Source of the DNA: JBFAPK01 sp040676675
GTDB taxonomy: Bacteria > Actinomycetota > Actinomycetes > Mycobacteriales > Micromonosporaceae
NCBI RefSeq assembly: GCF_040676675.1
Contig: NZ_JBFAPK010000019.1
Location: 1 to 64,000 of the forward strand
DNA length: 64,000 nt
Direction: 5' to 3'
In this document: piece by piece, positions 44,643-54,080 of the stretch
Layout of the letters: every line of letters starts with the position of its first letter
Numbering within the stretch: position 1 is the first letter of the stretch
Notes under the pieces: model-generated
The model's database searches: none
What the model saw: only the letters and a program-made list of their open reading frames with translations
What the model was told of the DNA's origin: nothing
Position numbers and translations under genes: made by a program

Positions 44643-45236
44643 ATGCCGAAAATCGTCGATCATCACGAGCGGCGGACCCTGATCGTCGACGCCCTCATGC
44701 GGGTCGCGGCCCGGGACGGCCTGGAGGCGGTGAGCCTGCGCCACGTCGCCGCCGAGGCCGGCGTGACCACGGGGATGGTGCAGCACTACTTCCGCACCAA
44801 GGAAGAGATGATGGAGTTCGCCATGGCAGTGGTGCGGGAGCGCGGCGAGGCCCGGATCACCGAGGCCGTCGGCCGGCTCGGTCCGGCGCCGGCCCCGCGC
44901 GAGCTGATCCGCACGATGATCACCGAGCTGCTGCCGCTCGACGAGGCGCGCCGCGCCGACGCCCGGGTCGCCCTGGCCTTCCTCGCCTACGCCGCGGTAC
45001 GACCGGTCGCCGCCGCGTCGCTGCGCCAGGAGACGCCGCAGTTGGTCGGCTTCGTCGCCGACCAGATCCGCGCCGCCCAGGCGGCCGGCGCCGCCGCCGA
45101 CGTCGATCCGGCGACCGCCGCGGCCGGGCTGCTGGCGGTCATGGAGGGGCTCGGCATCTACCTGCTCACCGAGCAGTACGCGCCGCGGACCGCCCTCGAC
45201 GCGCTCGACGCCCAGCTGAGCCGGATCTTCGGCTGA
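44643..45236 (+). CDS. TetR-family transcriptional regulator
   Basis: A 197-residue repressor. The HTH is VSLRHVAAEAGVTTGMVQHY followed by FRTKEEMMEF (about 31-60), with BetI-type spelling. The C-terminal ligand domain (about 80-195) is helical with DARVALAFLAYAAVRP. ATG 44643 is 51 nt from the operator dyad. Divergence from the PH-like membrane protein suggests control of that gene and itself. Confidence 0.93.
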   Translation: MPKIVDHHERRTLIVDALMRVAARDGLEAVSLRHVAAEAGVTTGMVQHYFRTKEEMMEFAMAVVRERGEARITEAVGRLGPAPAPRELIRTMITELLPLDEARRADARVALAFLAYAAVRPVAAASLRQETPQLVGFVADQIRAAQAAGAAADVDPATAAAGLLAVMEGLGIYLLTEQYAPRTALDALDAQLSRIFG

Positions 45237-45284
45237 GCCCGGCGGCGCCGGTTCGGTCCGCGGCGCCTGTTCGAGCCGCGGCGC

Positions 45285-47654
45285 CTACTCGGTGCGCAGC
45301 GCCGTCGCCGTTCGGATCCGGGCGGCCCAAAGCGCGGGCAGCAGCGCACCCAGCACGGCGATGACCAGGCCACCGAGACCCAGCAGCGCGACCGACCAGG
45401 GCCGGTAGACGTCGAGGACGACCTGCGGCAGGTTGACGCCCGCGCGGTGCCCCATCGCCGGCAGCAGCACGCCGTGCAGGGAGATCCCGGCCGGTACGCC
45501 GAGCGCGCCACCGACCAGTCCGAACAGGACGACCGAGGAGAGCACGACGGCTACCGCCTGCCGGGGCGTCATGCCCAGCGCCTTGTGTACGCCGAGTTCC
45601 CGTACCCGCTCGCGGGTCTGCAGGACGACGGCGTTCAGGATTCCGAGCCCCGCGACCGCGACCAGCATCAGGGTGAGCAGGCCGGTCAGCGCGCCGAGCG
45701 CCAGCAGTACCTCGCTCTGGCCGGCCCGGTTGACCTCGGCGCGCAGGCCCAGCGGCCGTACCGCCGCGTCCAGCGCCGCCACGTAGCCGGCGACGTCCAC
45801 CCCGTCCGCCACGTCGACCCGGTACTCCCGTGGGCGGAGCCCCGGTTCGGCGGCGAGCATCGTGTCGAGTCGGGTGAAGACCTGCATGCCCTCGTTGCTG
45901 GTGGAGAAGACCTCGCCGACGACGCGTACCGGCACGGGACGGCCGTCCACGCTGAGGCTGATGGTGTCGCCGACCTTCGCCCCGACCGCGGTGAGCAGCG
46001 GGGTCGGCACGAGCACCTCCCCGGGGTCGCGGAACCAGCGGCCCTCGGTCAGCTCGTACCCGGCCCACGAGGGGTCGTCCGTGAACGCCAGGACCTCGAC
46101 GGCGCCCGGTACCCCGGCGACGGCGGCGGTGGTCTCGGCGATCCCGTAGGCGGCCCCGGTACCCGGGCGCGCGGCGATCGCGGCGCGTACCGTCGCGGCG
46201 TCCGGCCCCGGTTCGGGCCGTGACCCCGGCCCGGCCTTCGGTCCCGGCCCCGGCTGGCCGGGCGGTCGGGACGGGCCGACCGCCACGTCGGCGGTGTCGT
46301 GGGTGCGGGCGGCCTCGATCCGGTTGAGCGAGGCGGCCAGGCCGACGGCGAGCGCCACGGCGGCGGTACCGAAGACGACCGTCGCGATCATCGTGGTCAG
46401 TCGGGCCGGCCGGGCGAACGGCTGGGCCAGCCCGAGGCTGATCGGCCGGGGCAGCGGCAGCCGGGCCGCCAGCGCGGCGGCGGACCGGCCACGACCGACA
46501 GCCGGCGCACGCCCGACGGTCAGGGCCTCCACCGGGCGCAGCCGTCCGGCCCGCCAGGACGCCAGCCAGGCGGTCGCGGCCACCACGGCCACGGCGGCGG
46601 CGACGACCACCACGTCCACCCAGGGCGCGACGCCGGACGGGCCGGTCCCGTACACCTCGCTGGTGGTCGTCAGGATCGGGACGGCGAGCAGGTTGCCCGC
46701 GACGACGCCGAGTCCGATGCCGACCGCGGCCGGGATCAGTGCCTGGCCCAGGTACGCCCGCACGACCTGTCCCGGCGTGAACCCGAGCGCCCGCAGTACC
46801 CCGATGCGGTACGTGGCGGCGCCGACCGCGCCGGCGACGACACCGCCGACGCTGAGCACGGCCATCACCAGGCCGAGCAGCCCGAACGCGACCAGGAGCG
46901 GCACGAACAGGGCCGTGTTCCGGTCGGCCGCCTCCTTGCTGGCCAGCCAGGACCGGCTGCCCAGCAGCGCCCCGCCCGGGACCGTCGAGGTGACGGCGGC
47001 CAGTCCGGTCGCCACGTCCGACGTGCTCCCGTGGGCGGCGAGCCGGTAGAGCATCTGCCGGCCGGGCGTCGCGCCCGGCGAGGTCAGGCCGGGGATCGCG
47101 GTCGGGACGACCCAGGCCTCCGCCGTCTGGCTGGTCGAGCGGGCGCGGCCGACGACGGTGACGGCGGGGCGGCCGGGCAGGTCGGCGAAGACCAGCCGGG
47201 TGCCGACCGGCGCGCCCTCGGCGAGGACGATCTCGCCCGGCCCGGTCGCCCAGCGCCCCTCGACCAGCGCGACCCGGTCCACTCCCCGCGTGGGCTCGGC
47301 CCGACCGACGATGGTCAGCGGCGGCAGCTCCATCCCGGCGGGTGTCTCCGCGTCCGGACCGAGCGACGGGGTCTGCGTCACCACCGCGAACGGGCCGGCG
47401 GCCTCGGCCACGCCGGGTGCGTGCGCGGACGCGGCGACCTGGGCCTCGCTCGCCCGCGCGCCGTCGAAGAGGGCGCTCAGGTGTGCCCCGTGCTGCGCGG
47501 CGAAGGACCGGTCGAACGGCGCGGTGGAGGCGACCAGCAGCGACCCGGCCAGTACCGCCGCCGTCACCGCCAGGAACGCCGCGAGCGCGATCACCACGGT
47601 CTGTACCCGGCGCCGCCGCACCCCCGAGCGGACGACCGTACCGAGGCCGGTCAC
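45285..47654 (-). CDS. FtsX/MacB-type ABC transporter permease
   Basis: A 789-residue permease with two FtsX-like units: one N-terminal helix, an extracellular domain (about 45-245), three helices (about 255-370), a second N-terminal-type helix near 420, a second extracellular domain (about 450-640) and three C-terminal helices. Motifs such as GVLRALGFTPGQV and LGVHKALGMTPRQAV mark the two cytoplasmic coupling loops. GTG 47654 overlaps the ATPase stop by 4 nt. It probably exports a lipid, peptide or drug. Confidence 0.9.
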   Translation of the reverse strand: MTGLGTVVRSGVRRRRVQTVVIALAAFLAVTAAVLAGSLLVASTAPFDRSFAAQHGAHLSALFDGARASEAQVAASAHAPGVAEAAGPFAVVTQTPSLGPDAETPAGMELPPLTIVGRAEPTRGVDRVALVEGRWATGPGEIVLAEGAPVGTRLVFADLPGRPAVTVVGRARSTSQTAEAWVVPTAIPGLTSPGATPGRQMLYRLAAHGSTSDVATGLAAVTSTVPGGALLGSRSWLASKEAADRNTALFVPLLVAFGLLGLVMAVLSVGGVVAGAVGAATYRIGVLRALGFTPGQVVRAYLGQALIPAAVGIGLGVVAGNLLAVPILTTTSEVYGTGPSGVAPWVDVVVVAAAVAVVAATAWLASWRAGRLRPVEALTVGRAPAVGRGRSAAALAARLPLPRPISLGLAQPFARPARLTTMIATVVFGTAAVALAVGLAASLNRIEAARTHDTADVAVGPSRPPGQPGPGPKAGPGSRPEPGPDAATVRAAIAARPGTGAAYGIAETTAAVAGVPGAVEVLAFTDDPSWAGYELTEGRWFRDPGEVLVPTPLLTAVGAKVGDTISLSVDGRPVPVRVVGEVFSTSNEGMQVFTRLDTMLAAEPGLRPREYRVDVADGVDVAGYVAALDAAVRPLGLRAEVNRAGQSEVLLALGALTGLLTLMLVAVAGLGILNAVVLQTRERVRELGVHKALGMTPRQAVAVVLSSVVLFGLVGGALGVPAGISLHGVLLPAMGHRAGVNLPQVVLDVYRPWSVALLGLGGLVIAVLGALLPALWAARIRTATALRTE

Positions 47655-48358
47655 CGGACCGCTCCGGCGGACGGGCGCGCGGCGGCGGACGGTTCGTCGG
47701 AGTGGACCCGGCCGTCGACGATCCGGACGGTACGGGTGGCGCAGCGCGCCGCGAGAATCTCGTCGTGGGTGACCAGGATCAGCGTCTGCCCCTCGGCGTT
47801 CAGCTCGGTGAGCAGCCGGGAGACGTCCTCGCCGGAGGCGCTGTCGAGCGCGCCCGTCGGCTCGTCGGCGAGCAGCAGCGTGGGCCGGTTCATCAGCGCC
47901 CGGGCGACCGCAACCCGCTGCCGCTGCCCGCCCGAGAGCCGCCCCGGGTACGCCGCCGCGTGCCGGGCCAGGCCGAGCGACTCCAGCAGCGCCGCGCAGC
48001 GCCGGTGCGCCTCGGTCCGGGACGTGCCGGCCAGCAGCGCCGGCAGCACGACGTTGTCGGTGACGGTGAGGTCGTCGAGCAGGTTGAAGAACTGGAAGAC
48101 CATGCCGACGTGGGCGCGGCGGTAGCGGGCCGAGGCGGCCTCGCCCAGCCCGTCGAGGCGTACCCCGGCGACGGTGACCGTACCGGCGTCGGGCCGGTCC
48201 AGGCCGGCGACGAGGTTGAGCAGCGTCGACTTGCCGCTGCCGGACGGGCCGAGGACCGCCACCGCCTCACCCGGCTCCACCGTCAACGTCACGTCGTCCA
48301 GCGCGGGCGGTCCCGCGTCGTAGCGGCGGCACACGCCCCGCAGTTCGATCACCGGCAC
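47651..48358 (-). CDS. ABC transporter ATP-binding protein (MacB/LolD type)
   Basis: A 235-residue ATPase: Walker A GPSGSGKST near residue 37, Q-loop FQFFNLLDDLTVTDNV, signature LSGGQRQRVAVARAL near 135, Walker B LLLADEPTGALD and switch His in LVTHD. GTG 48358 with GGGAGG 5 nt upstream gives the conserved IELRGV start. It is translated with the permease and divergent from a two-component system that is its likely regulator. Confidence 0.93.
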   Translation of the reverse strand: MPVIELRGVCRRYDAGPPALDDVTLTVEPGEAVAVLGPSGSGKSTLLNLVAGLDRPDAGTVTVAGVRLDGLGEAASARYRRAHVGMVFQFFNLLDDLTVTDNVVLPALLAGTSRTEAHRRCAALLESLGLARHAAAYPGRLSGGQRQRVAVARALMNRPTLLLADEPTGALDSASGEDVSRLLTELNAEGQTLILVTHDEILAARCATRTVRIVDGRVHSDEPSAAARPSAGAVR

Positions 48359-48538
48359 GCCGGCCTCCCATTTTTCGTCCGAACTGGTCGCCGCCGACGC
48401 TAGGGACCGCGAGGTCCGCACCGCGTCGGCGCGCGGTCGGATTCCGGGTACCGCGTCCGGCGGGGTCGTCCGCGCGGCGTAGTCCGACGGCGTACCCGGG
48501 TGGACACTCGGGCCGACGCCGGAGCCGGGGCCGGCACG

Positions 48539-48544
48539 GATAAT
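48539..48544 (+). promoter_or_regulatory. GATAAT -10 element before histidine kinase
   Basis: GATAAT matches the -10 consensus at five of six positions and ends 6 nt before GTG 48551, consistent with a leaderless transcript for the kinase gene. No convincing -35 is seen. Confidence 0.4.
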
Positions 48545-48550
48545 GGCCGG

Positions 48551-49741
48551 GTGTGGGACGAGCAGGCCGCCCGGATCGAGGCGGCGCTGAGGCCGAGCGG
48601 GCCGCCGCCGCGGCCGTCGCCGCGCGGGCAACTCTTCGACATCACCTTCGCGTTGGTCCTCGCCGGCGCCTCGATCGACTACGCGTACGACGTCCCGGTC
48701 GACCAGGACGGCGCGGACCCGGTACCCCTGGTCGTCGTCGCGCTCGCCGCCGCCACGGCGCTGGCGCTGCGGCGGCGGTACCCGCTGACCGTGCTCTGGG
48801 CCGTGCTCCTGCTGACCCTGCCGGTCGTCGGCGCGCTGCCCCGGGTCACCTACTACGACTGCGTGATCGCGGCGTACAGCGCCACCGCCTACAGCCCGTA
48901 CCGGGTGCAGACGCTCGGCACCGTGGGTCTGCTGGGGCTGCTGGCCTGGCGGTTCACCCGCGACGGCATGCCGACCGTCCCGCAGCATTACGTGGGCAGC
49001 CTCGTGCTCGCGCTCGTCGTCCTCGCCGGGCTGGCGCTGCGACTGTGGCGCTCCCGGGCCGAGCAGGGGCAGCAGCGGCTCGCCGCGGCCGAGCGGGAAC
49101 GGGCCGAGGCGCTGCGCCGGGCGGTCGAGTCCGAGCGCGCCCGGATCGCCCGGGAGCTGCACGACGTGGTCACCCACAACGTGAGCGTGATGGTCATCCA
49201 GGCCGGCGCCGCCCGGCGCGTCATCGACTCGGCGCCCGAGCAGGCGCGGGAGGCGATGCGCGCGGTGGAGGGCGCCGGGCGTACCGCGATGACGGAGCTG
49301 CGGCACGTCATGGGGCTGCTGGCCGCCGCCGGCGACGACGCGGCGCTCGCCCCGCAGCCGGGGCTGGAGCAGCTCGAGGCGCTGGTCGGCCGGGTCCGGG
49401 AGACCGGCATGCCGGTCGCGTTCAGCGTCACCGGTAGGCCCCGGCCGGTGCCGGCCGGTGAGGCGCTCGCCGCGTACCGGGTGGTGCAGGAGGCGCTCAC
49501 CAATGCCGTCAAGCACGCCTCCGGCGCCTCGGCCGCCGTGCGGCTCCACTACGGCGACGACGAGCTGCGGGTCGAGGTGACCGACGACGGTGGCCGCGCC
49601 ACCGGCGCGGGTGGCTCCGGTCGCGGCCTGCTCGGCCTGCGCGAACGGCTCGCCGTCTACGGCGGCACGCTGCGCAGCGGTCCGCAGCTCACCGGCGACG
49701 GGTACCGGGTCGACGCCGTCATCCCGCTGGGCATGCCGTGA
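48551..49741 (+). CDS. NarL-type sensor histidine kinase
   Basis: A 396-residue membrane kinase. Five to six hydrophobic segments (about 30-165) form the sensor. The HisKA_3 dimerisation domain has the phospho-acceptor in ARELHDVVTHNVSVMVIQAG (His204), followed by an HATPase domain with N-box EALTNAVKHA and G-box GRGLLGLRERL. GTG 48551 is chosen from the -10 position; GTG 48500 in frame would add 17 residues. It is coupled to its response regulator (GTGA overlap) and divergent from the ABC exporter it probably controls, as in antibiotic- or envelope-stress modules. Confidence 0.9.
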   Translation: MWDEQAARIEAALRPSGPPPRPSPRGQLFDITFALVLAGASIDYAYDVPVDQDGADPVPLVVVALAAATALALRRRYPLTVLWAVLLLTLPVVGALPRVTYYDCVIAAYSATAYSPYRVQTLGTVGLLGLLAWRFTRDGMPTVPQHYVGSLVLALVVLAGLALRLWRSRAEQGQQRLAAAERERAEALRRAVESERARIARELHDVVTHNVSVMVIQAGAARRVIDSAPEQAREAMRAVEGAGRTAMTELRHVMGLLAAAGDDAALAPQPGLEQLEALVGRVRETGMPVAFSVTGRPRPVPAGEALAAYRVVQEALTNAVKHASGASAAVRLHYGDDELRVEVTDDGGRATGAGGSGRGLLGLRERLAVYGGTLRSGPQLTGDGYRVDAVIPLGMP

Positions 49742-50433
49742 CCGCCGCCGCGCCCCGGGTGGTGATCGCCGACGACCAGGCTCTGGTCCGGGCCGGGTTC
49801 CGCATGATCCTCGCCTCCGACGGCATCGAGGTGGTGGCCGAGGCCGTCGACGGTGCCGACGCGGTGCGGGCGGTGCGGCGCACCCGGCCCGACGTCGTGC
49901 TCATGGACGTCCGGATGCCCGAGGTCGACGGCCTGGAGGCGACCCGCCGCATCCTCACCGGGGCGGCGGACCAACCGCGCGTGGTCATCCTCACCACCTT
50001 CGACCTGGACCGGTACGTCTACGCGGCGCTCGCCGCCGGGGCCAGCGGCTTCCTGCTCAAGGACGTCTCGCCGGAGCAACTCGTGGCGGCCGTCCGGCTG
50101 GTCCGCTCCGGGGACGCGCTGCTCGCCCCGAGCATCACCCGGCGGCTCGTCGAACGCTTCGCCCGCCAGGAGACCCCGGCCGCCACCGGGCACCGGGAGC
50201 TGGCGGCGCTGACACCCCGGGAGCGGGAGGTGCTCGTGCTGGTGGCGCGCGGGCACAGCAATGCCGAGCTGGCCGAGCGGCTGCACCTCTCCGAGGCGAC
50301 CGTGAAGACCCACGTCGGCCGGATCCTCGGCAAGCTCGGGCTGCGCGACCGCGTCCAGGCGGTGATCGTGGCGTACGAGACGGGCCTGGTCGGCCCGGCC
50401 CGCGGGGACCATCGCCGAGACCAGTTGTCCTAG
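49738..50433 (+). CDS. NarL/LuxR-type response regulator
   Basis: A 231-residue regulator. The receiver domain (about 5-125) has the phosphorylated Asp57 in VVLMDVRMPE, an acidic pair in IADDQ and Lys in LLKDVSPE. The LuxR-type HTH (about 165-215) reads LTPREREVLVLVARGHSNAE and HLSEATVKTHVGRILGKLGL. GTG 49738 overlaps the kinase stop. Likely targets are the divergent ABC exporter and its own operon. Confidence 0.94.
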   Translation: MTAAAPRVVIADDQALVRAGFRMILASDGIEVVAEAVDGADAVRAVRRTRPDVVLMDVRMPEVDGLEATRRILTGAADQPRVVILTTFDLDRYVYAALAAGASGFLLKDVSPEQLVAAVRLVRSGDALLAPSITRRLVERFARQETPAATGHRELAALTPREREVLVLVARGHSNAELAERLHLSEATVKTHVGRILGKLGLRDRVQAVIVAYETGLVGPARGDHRRDQLS

Positions 50434-50449
50434 GACGCTGTAGGGGATG

Positions 50450-50469
50450 TGCCGAGCCCGTCCTCGGCA
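50450..50469. terminator. Hairpin between convergent genes
   Basis: TGCCGAG (50450-50456) pairs with CTCGGCA (50463-50469) across a 6-nt loop, 16 nt after the response-regulator stop and 21 nt beyond the stop of the convergent membrane gene. A second small CCCGA/TCGGG hairpin follows at 50476-50488. Confidence 0.5.
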
Positions 50470-50490
50470 GCCCGACCCGACACTCGGGAC

Positions 50491-51828
50491 TCAGAATTCC
50501 CGGAGCCACTCCCGGAAGCGGTCCAGCGCGCCGCGCGGCGTCGGCGCGGGGAGGGCCCGACGCAGCTCCGCGTCGGTGGCCGGTCGGGCGGCCACGGCGG
50601 CCTGCCGGAGCAGCGTGCGGTCCACCCGTGGGCCGCCCAACACCCGTACGTTCACCGCGCCGTGCCGGGCCACGTACCCGTGGGTGTCCTGGTTGCGCAC
50701 GTAGGTGAGTCCGCTGCCGTCCGGCGTGCACTCGGTGGTCTGGAAACAGATGGCGCCGCCGTCCGCGTGGGCCGCGTACAGCGTGATGGCGACCGTCCGC
50801 GCGCCGTTGCCGGTCCCGTCGGCCGGTGCGTAGAGCATCCCGGCGGGAATTCCGGTGACCTGACCGACGTACCCGGGAACCGTCGCGGCGTAGTACTCAC
50901 CGGCCCCGTTCGGTTGGGCGCCCAGCTCGGCGGCGGTGGCCGGCCGCAGGCTCGACGCCGCGGCCCGGAGCAGGTCGTGCTCGACCGCCGGGGTCCCCAC
51001 GACGGTCACCTGACGGTGGCCGACCGGCACCTGGTAGCCGTGCGCGACCTCGTTGTACCGGTAGACCAGACCGCCCGCCTCGGCCGTACAGGAGCCCCAC
51101 GCCAGGCGCGAGTCCAGGGCGGTCGGCTGCCCGCACATCCCCTCGCCCGGTACGAGCTGGTCGTGCGCGGTGATGGTGAGGTACCGGTCCGGCGGGACCG
51201 CGCCGGGATCCCGGGGGTGGAAGCTTCCGCCGCCCAGCCCGTTGCCGTAGTCGCGACCGCTGTCGGGCAGGTAACCGGGTATGGCGACGGCGTAGGCGGT
51301 CTCCCGGGTCAGGTTGTTGGCGGCCAGCCAGGCATCGAACTCGCCCGGCGGTTCGGGGCGCGACGCCACCAGGCCGGCGCCGACCAGCACCAGGGCCACC
51401 GCCGGCGCGCCGAAGCGGTACGGCCAGCCGCGCAGGAACACCCCGGCCACCAGGGCGAACGGGAATCCCCAGAGCAGGTACGTCAAGAGCGGGCCGGGAC
51501 TTCCGCCAAGCGCGGTGATGTCGACGAGCCGGTACTCCAACAGCCAGCCGACGCTGCCGAGGACCAGGACCAGGACCGCCCAGAGCGCCCGACGCCGGGC
51601 GGTCGCGCCGAGGAGCGACACCTCACGGGTTGACGTGACCACCGCGAACAGGCACGCGAGGACGACCGCCGTGGTCAGCAGGGCGCTCACGACGACCAGC
51701 ACCGTCCCACCGACGTAGGCGGCGAGCACCAGGATCACCCCCGACATCGGCAGCGCCGTCCCCAGCACCCACACCGCGCCGAGTTGGGCCACGACGGCCA
51801 GCGGTCTGCCCATGCTCCGTTCGCTCAT
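50491..51828 (-). CDS. Membrane protein with duplicated extracellular module
   Basis: A 445-residue protein. The first 160 residues contain about five to six membrane helices. The remaining part is extracytoplasmic and holds two related modules (about 215-310 and 330-425): each has a YRYNEVAHGY or YVRNQDTHGY element, a VTVVG/VRVLGG strand, a two-Cys loop and a LRPATAAEL or ARPATDAEL ending. The module may be an extracellular binding domain; no family recognised. ATG 51828. It converges on the two-component operon. Confidence 0.65.
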   Translation of the reverse strand: MSERSMGRPLAVVAQLGAVWVLGTALPMSGVILVLAAYVGGTVLVVVSALLTTAVVLACLFAVVTSTREVSLLGATARRRALWAVLVLVLGSVGWLLEYRLVDITALGGSPGPLLTYLLWGFPFALVAGVFLRGWPYRFGAPAVALVLVGAGLVASRPEPPGEFDAWLAANNLTRETAYAVAIPGYLPDSGRDYGNGLGGGSFHPRDPGAVPPDRYLTITAHDQLVPGEGMCGQPTALDSRLAWGSCTAEAGGLVYRYNEVAHGYQVPVGHRQVTVVGTPAVEHDLLRAAASSLRPATAAELGAQPNGAGEYYAATVPGYVGQVTGIPAGMLYAPADGTGNGARTVAITLYAAHADGGAICFQTTECTPDGSGLTYVRNQDTHGYVARHGAVNVRVLGGPRVDRTLLRQAAVAARPATDAELRRALPAPTPRGALDRFREWLREF

Positions 51829-51982
51829 CGCTCAAGGATCCGCGACCGGTCGCCGCCGTGGGGCCCCGATCACCCACCCGGGGTTGGGTACCGGTACTCA
51901 AGCCAGCTCTGTCCCATCGTTTCGCCCGGCGCCCGGCGCCCGGCGGACGATGCCGGCCGGCGGTGCTGGCCGGCGACCGCGA

Positions 51983-52552
51983 CTACCGAGGGCGCTCGGC
52001 GAGGGGCTCGCCCGGGGGCGGCTGAAGGCGCGGGTCGGGTTCCCTCCCGGCCGTCCTCAGCAGCCCGAGGACGGCGCGGACCAGCTTCAACAGGTCGCGT
52101 GGGCGTCTCCGGTCCAGCCCGCCGACGAGTTGTTTGAAGATCGTGAGTTGGTCGAAGTAGACGCGCTCGGCGACGAGGTTCTCGTGCTCGTCGAAGAGGA
52201 AGTACGCCGTCATGCGGGTACGGTGCCGGCCGCCGGTGGGCGGAATCGCGCCGAGCGGTCCGAGATGCGTGCCGATCAGCCAGAACTCCACGATCACCGC
52301 GTCCGCGCTGTGCCGGATCGCGATGATCTCGTGGTTCTGGTCGGGGAAGGCGACCCGGGTGTCGTGGTAGTACCTCCGGACCGCCTCGTCGCCGTCGTGG
52401 ACGGTCATCGAGGGGACGAGCTCGTAGTGCGGGTGCGGGAACGTCGACAGTACGTCGTCCCAGTCCTGGCGTACCTCGTCCCGGAAGTGGTCGAGAACCA
52501 GCTTCTCCCGCGCGCGAAGGACGTCCTCCGGCGGAAACGTGAACACGGACAT
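51983..52552 (-). CDS. NTF2/SnoaL-like protein
   Basis: A 189-residue protein with the SnoaL-like cone-fold pattern: WDDVLSTFPHPHYELVPSM, EAVRRYYHDTRVAFPDQNHE and TAYFLFDEHENLVAERVYFD. Such proteins are polyketide-cyclase-like or hydrolase folds; the many His/Asp residues could line an active site. The C-terminal 45 residues are basic and Pro-rich. ATG 52552; longer in-frame codons upstream are not conserved. Substrate unknown. Confidence 0.8.
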   Translation of the reverse strand: MSVFTFPPEDVLRAREKLVLDHFRDEVRQDWDDVLSTFPHPHYELVPSMTVHDGDEAVRRYYHDTRVAFPDQNHEIIAIRHSADAVIVEFWLIGTHLGPLGAIPPTGGRHRTRMTAYFLFDEHENLVAERVYFDQLTIFKQLVGGLDRRRPRDLLKLVRAVLGLLRTAGREPDPRLQPPPGEPLAERPR

Positions 52553-52647
52553 GGGGGAACCCTGCCGGCTCCACGGTCGAGCCGGCGACGGGAGTAGCTG
52601 CCGCATCACCTCACCCCGGCCCACCCCCACGGCGCGCCGGCGGCCGG

Positions 52648-53295
52648 TCAGGTGTTGTTCACCACGATCAGGGCGACGAGCAGCATCAGCAGCAGCCACG
52701 GGATGGCCAGGCCGATGATGGTCATCGGGCGCATCAGCAGCGCCGGAGACGGATCGAGCGGATGCTGGCTCTGGCCGTGCGCCGCCGGGCGTGGCGCCGG
52801 CAGGCTCGCGACCTTCTGCCGGGGGATCAGGTTGTAGAGCACCACCAGCGGCGTGATGATGAAGGACGCGTACCCCCACCAGCCCTGCACCAGCGTGCGC
52901 GAGGTCATCCGGCGGTAGGTCGCGAGTCCACAGTCGCGGCAGAACGGCCCGTCGAGCGACAGGAACCGCATGATGATGATCATGCCCTGGTGGCCCCGGA
53001 ACTTCGCGCGCGCCGCCGGCACGCTGCGGCACAGCCGGCACTCCACCTCCGGCGCCTGCTGCCCCGGCCCGGCCACCGGGTACGGCTGCTGCGGCGCGTA
53101 CTGCTGCGGCTGGGCGTAGGGCTGCTGCTGCGGCGAGTGGGGCGGCTGTTGTGGCGCGTAGGGCGGCTGCTGCGGCGAGTACTGCTGCTGCGTCGGGACG
53201 GCGTAGCCGGGCTGGGCGTACGCCGGCTGGGCGTATCCGGGCTGCGGGGACGGGACGGGCTGGGACATGAGAGCAGCACCTTCGAATTCACTCAT
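52648..53295 (-). CDS. Membrane protein with Pro/Gln/Tyr-rich N-terminus and Cys motifs
   Basis: A 215-residue protein: a long Pro-Gln-Tyr low-complexity region (about 10-78, repeated QPxYAPQQP words), then CRLCRSVPAARAKFRGHQG and FCRDCGLATYRRMTSRTLVQ, which form two CxxC pairs suitable for zinc binding. Two membrane helices follow (about 135-155 and 188-212). ATG 53295 is used; ATG 53268 (MSQPVPSP) is equally possible. The order is typical of small actinobacterial proteins of unknown function. Confidence 0.75.
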   Translation of the reverse strand: MSEFEGAALMSQPVPSPQPGYAQPAYAQPGYAVPTQQQYSPQQPPYAPQQPPHSPQQQPYAQPQQYAPQQPYPVAGPGQQAPEVECRLCRSVPAARAKFRGHQGMIIIMRFLSLDGPFCRDCGLATYRRMTSRTLVQGWWGYASFIITPLVVLYNLIPRQKVASLPAPRPAAHGQSQHPLDPSPALLMRPMTIIGLAIPWLLLMLLVALIVVNNT

Positions 53296-53356
53296 TGAAG
53301 ATCGCTTGGCGGAGACCGCGACATGCTACCGAGCGATCATCGTTCGCGAGGTCCCG

Positions 53357-53887
53357 TTAGTCGGCGTCGAGCGCGCCGACGAGATCCGCCATCGCCGCCG
53401 CGAGCGCGGCGCGGATGCCCTGGTCGGCGATGCCGCCGTCGGGCGCTACCGCGTCACGCGGCACCGGGACGCGCGCGCACGCCGACGCCAGTAGCTTCGC
53501 GTCCACGTACCGGAGCACGGTCTCCAGCGTGGTGCGCGCTCCCTCGCCGCGGCCCGGGGCGGCGACCGAGAGCCAGGCGACCGGCTTGTCGTTGAGTTCG
53601 CCGCTGCCGACCAGCCAGTCGAGCAGGTTCTTCAGGCTGCCCGGCAGGGTGCCCGCGTACTCCGGGGTGCAGAACAGCACGGCGTCCGCCGTCTCGACCG
53701 CCTCGCGGAGTTGGGTGACGGCGGCCGGCGGTGCCTGGTCGCCGGGGACGAACGCGGGAAGCGAGACGAGACCACCGTAGAGCGTGGCGGTGGCGCCCTC
53801 GGGGACGACCGAGGCCGCCGTGCGCAGGGCGGCCGTGTTGGTCGACCCCTCCCGGGTACTGCCGGAGATCAGGAGAAGCTGCGTCAT
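53357..53887 (-). CDS. NADPH-dependent FMN reductase
   Basis: A 176-residue flavodoxin-fold enzyme. It begins with LLLISGSTREGSTNTAALR, the phosphate-binding loop, and has FCTPEYAGTLPGSLKNLLDW, the flavin-binding helix loop of the NADPH:FMN reductase family. ATG 53887 is at the conserved start. It is divergent from a membrane protein and likely reduces FMN, quinones or azo compounds. Confidence 0.9.
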   Translation of the reverse strand: MTQLLLISGSTREGSTNTAALRTAASVVPEGATATLYGGLVSLPAFVPGDQAPPAAVTQLREAVETADAVLFCTPEYAGTLPGSLKNLLDWLVGSGELNDKPVAWLSVAAPGRGEGARTTLETVLRYVDAKLLASACARVPVPRDAVAPDGGIADQGIRAALAAAMADLVGALDAD

Positions 53888-54080
53888 GCTCGGCACCGTA
53901 CGCCCGCCCAGCGGCGCGGCCACGAAGGGCCGCCGGCGGTGTGGCCCACGCCCGGCCGGGTCGCCGGAACGCGCCCGCCGAAACTTCGGAACCTGTGCGG
54001 TATCGGTCGCCATGATCCTTTTGGTCCGGTGTGGTTCGCTTGTGCTAGGTGATGAGTCGTCATGCGGGCGGGAGTGCGAG

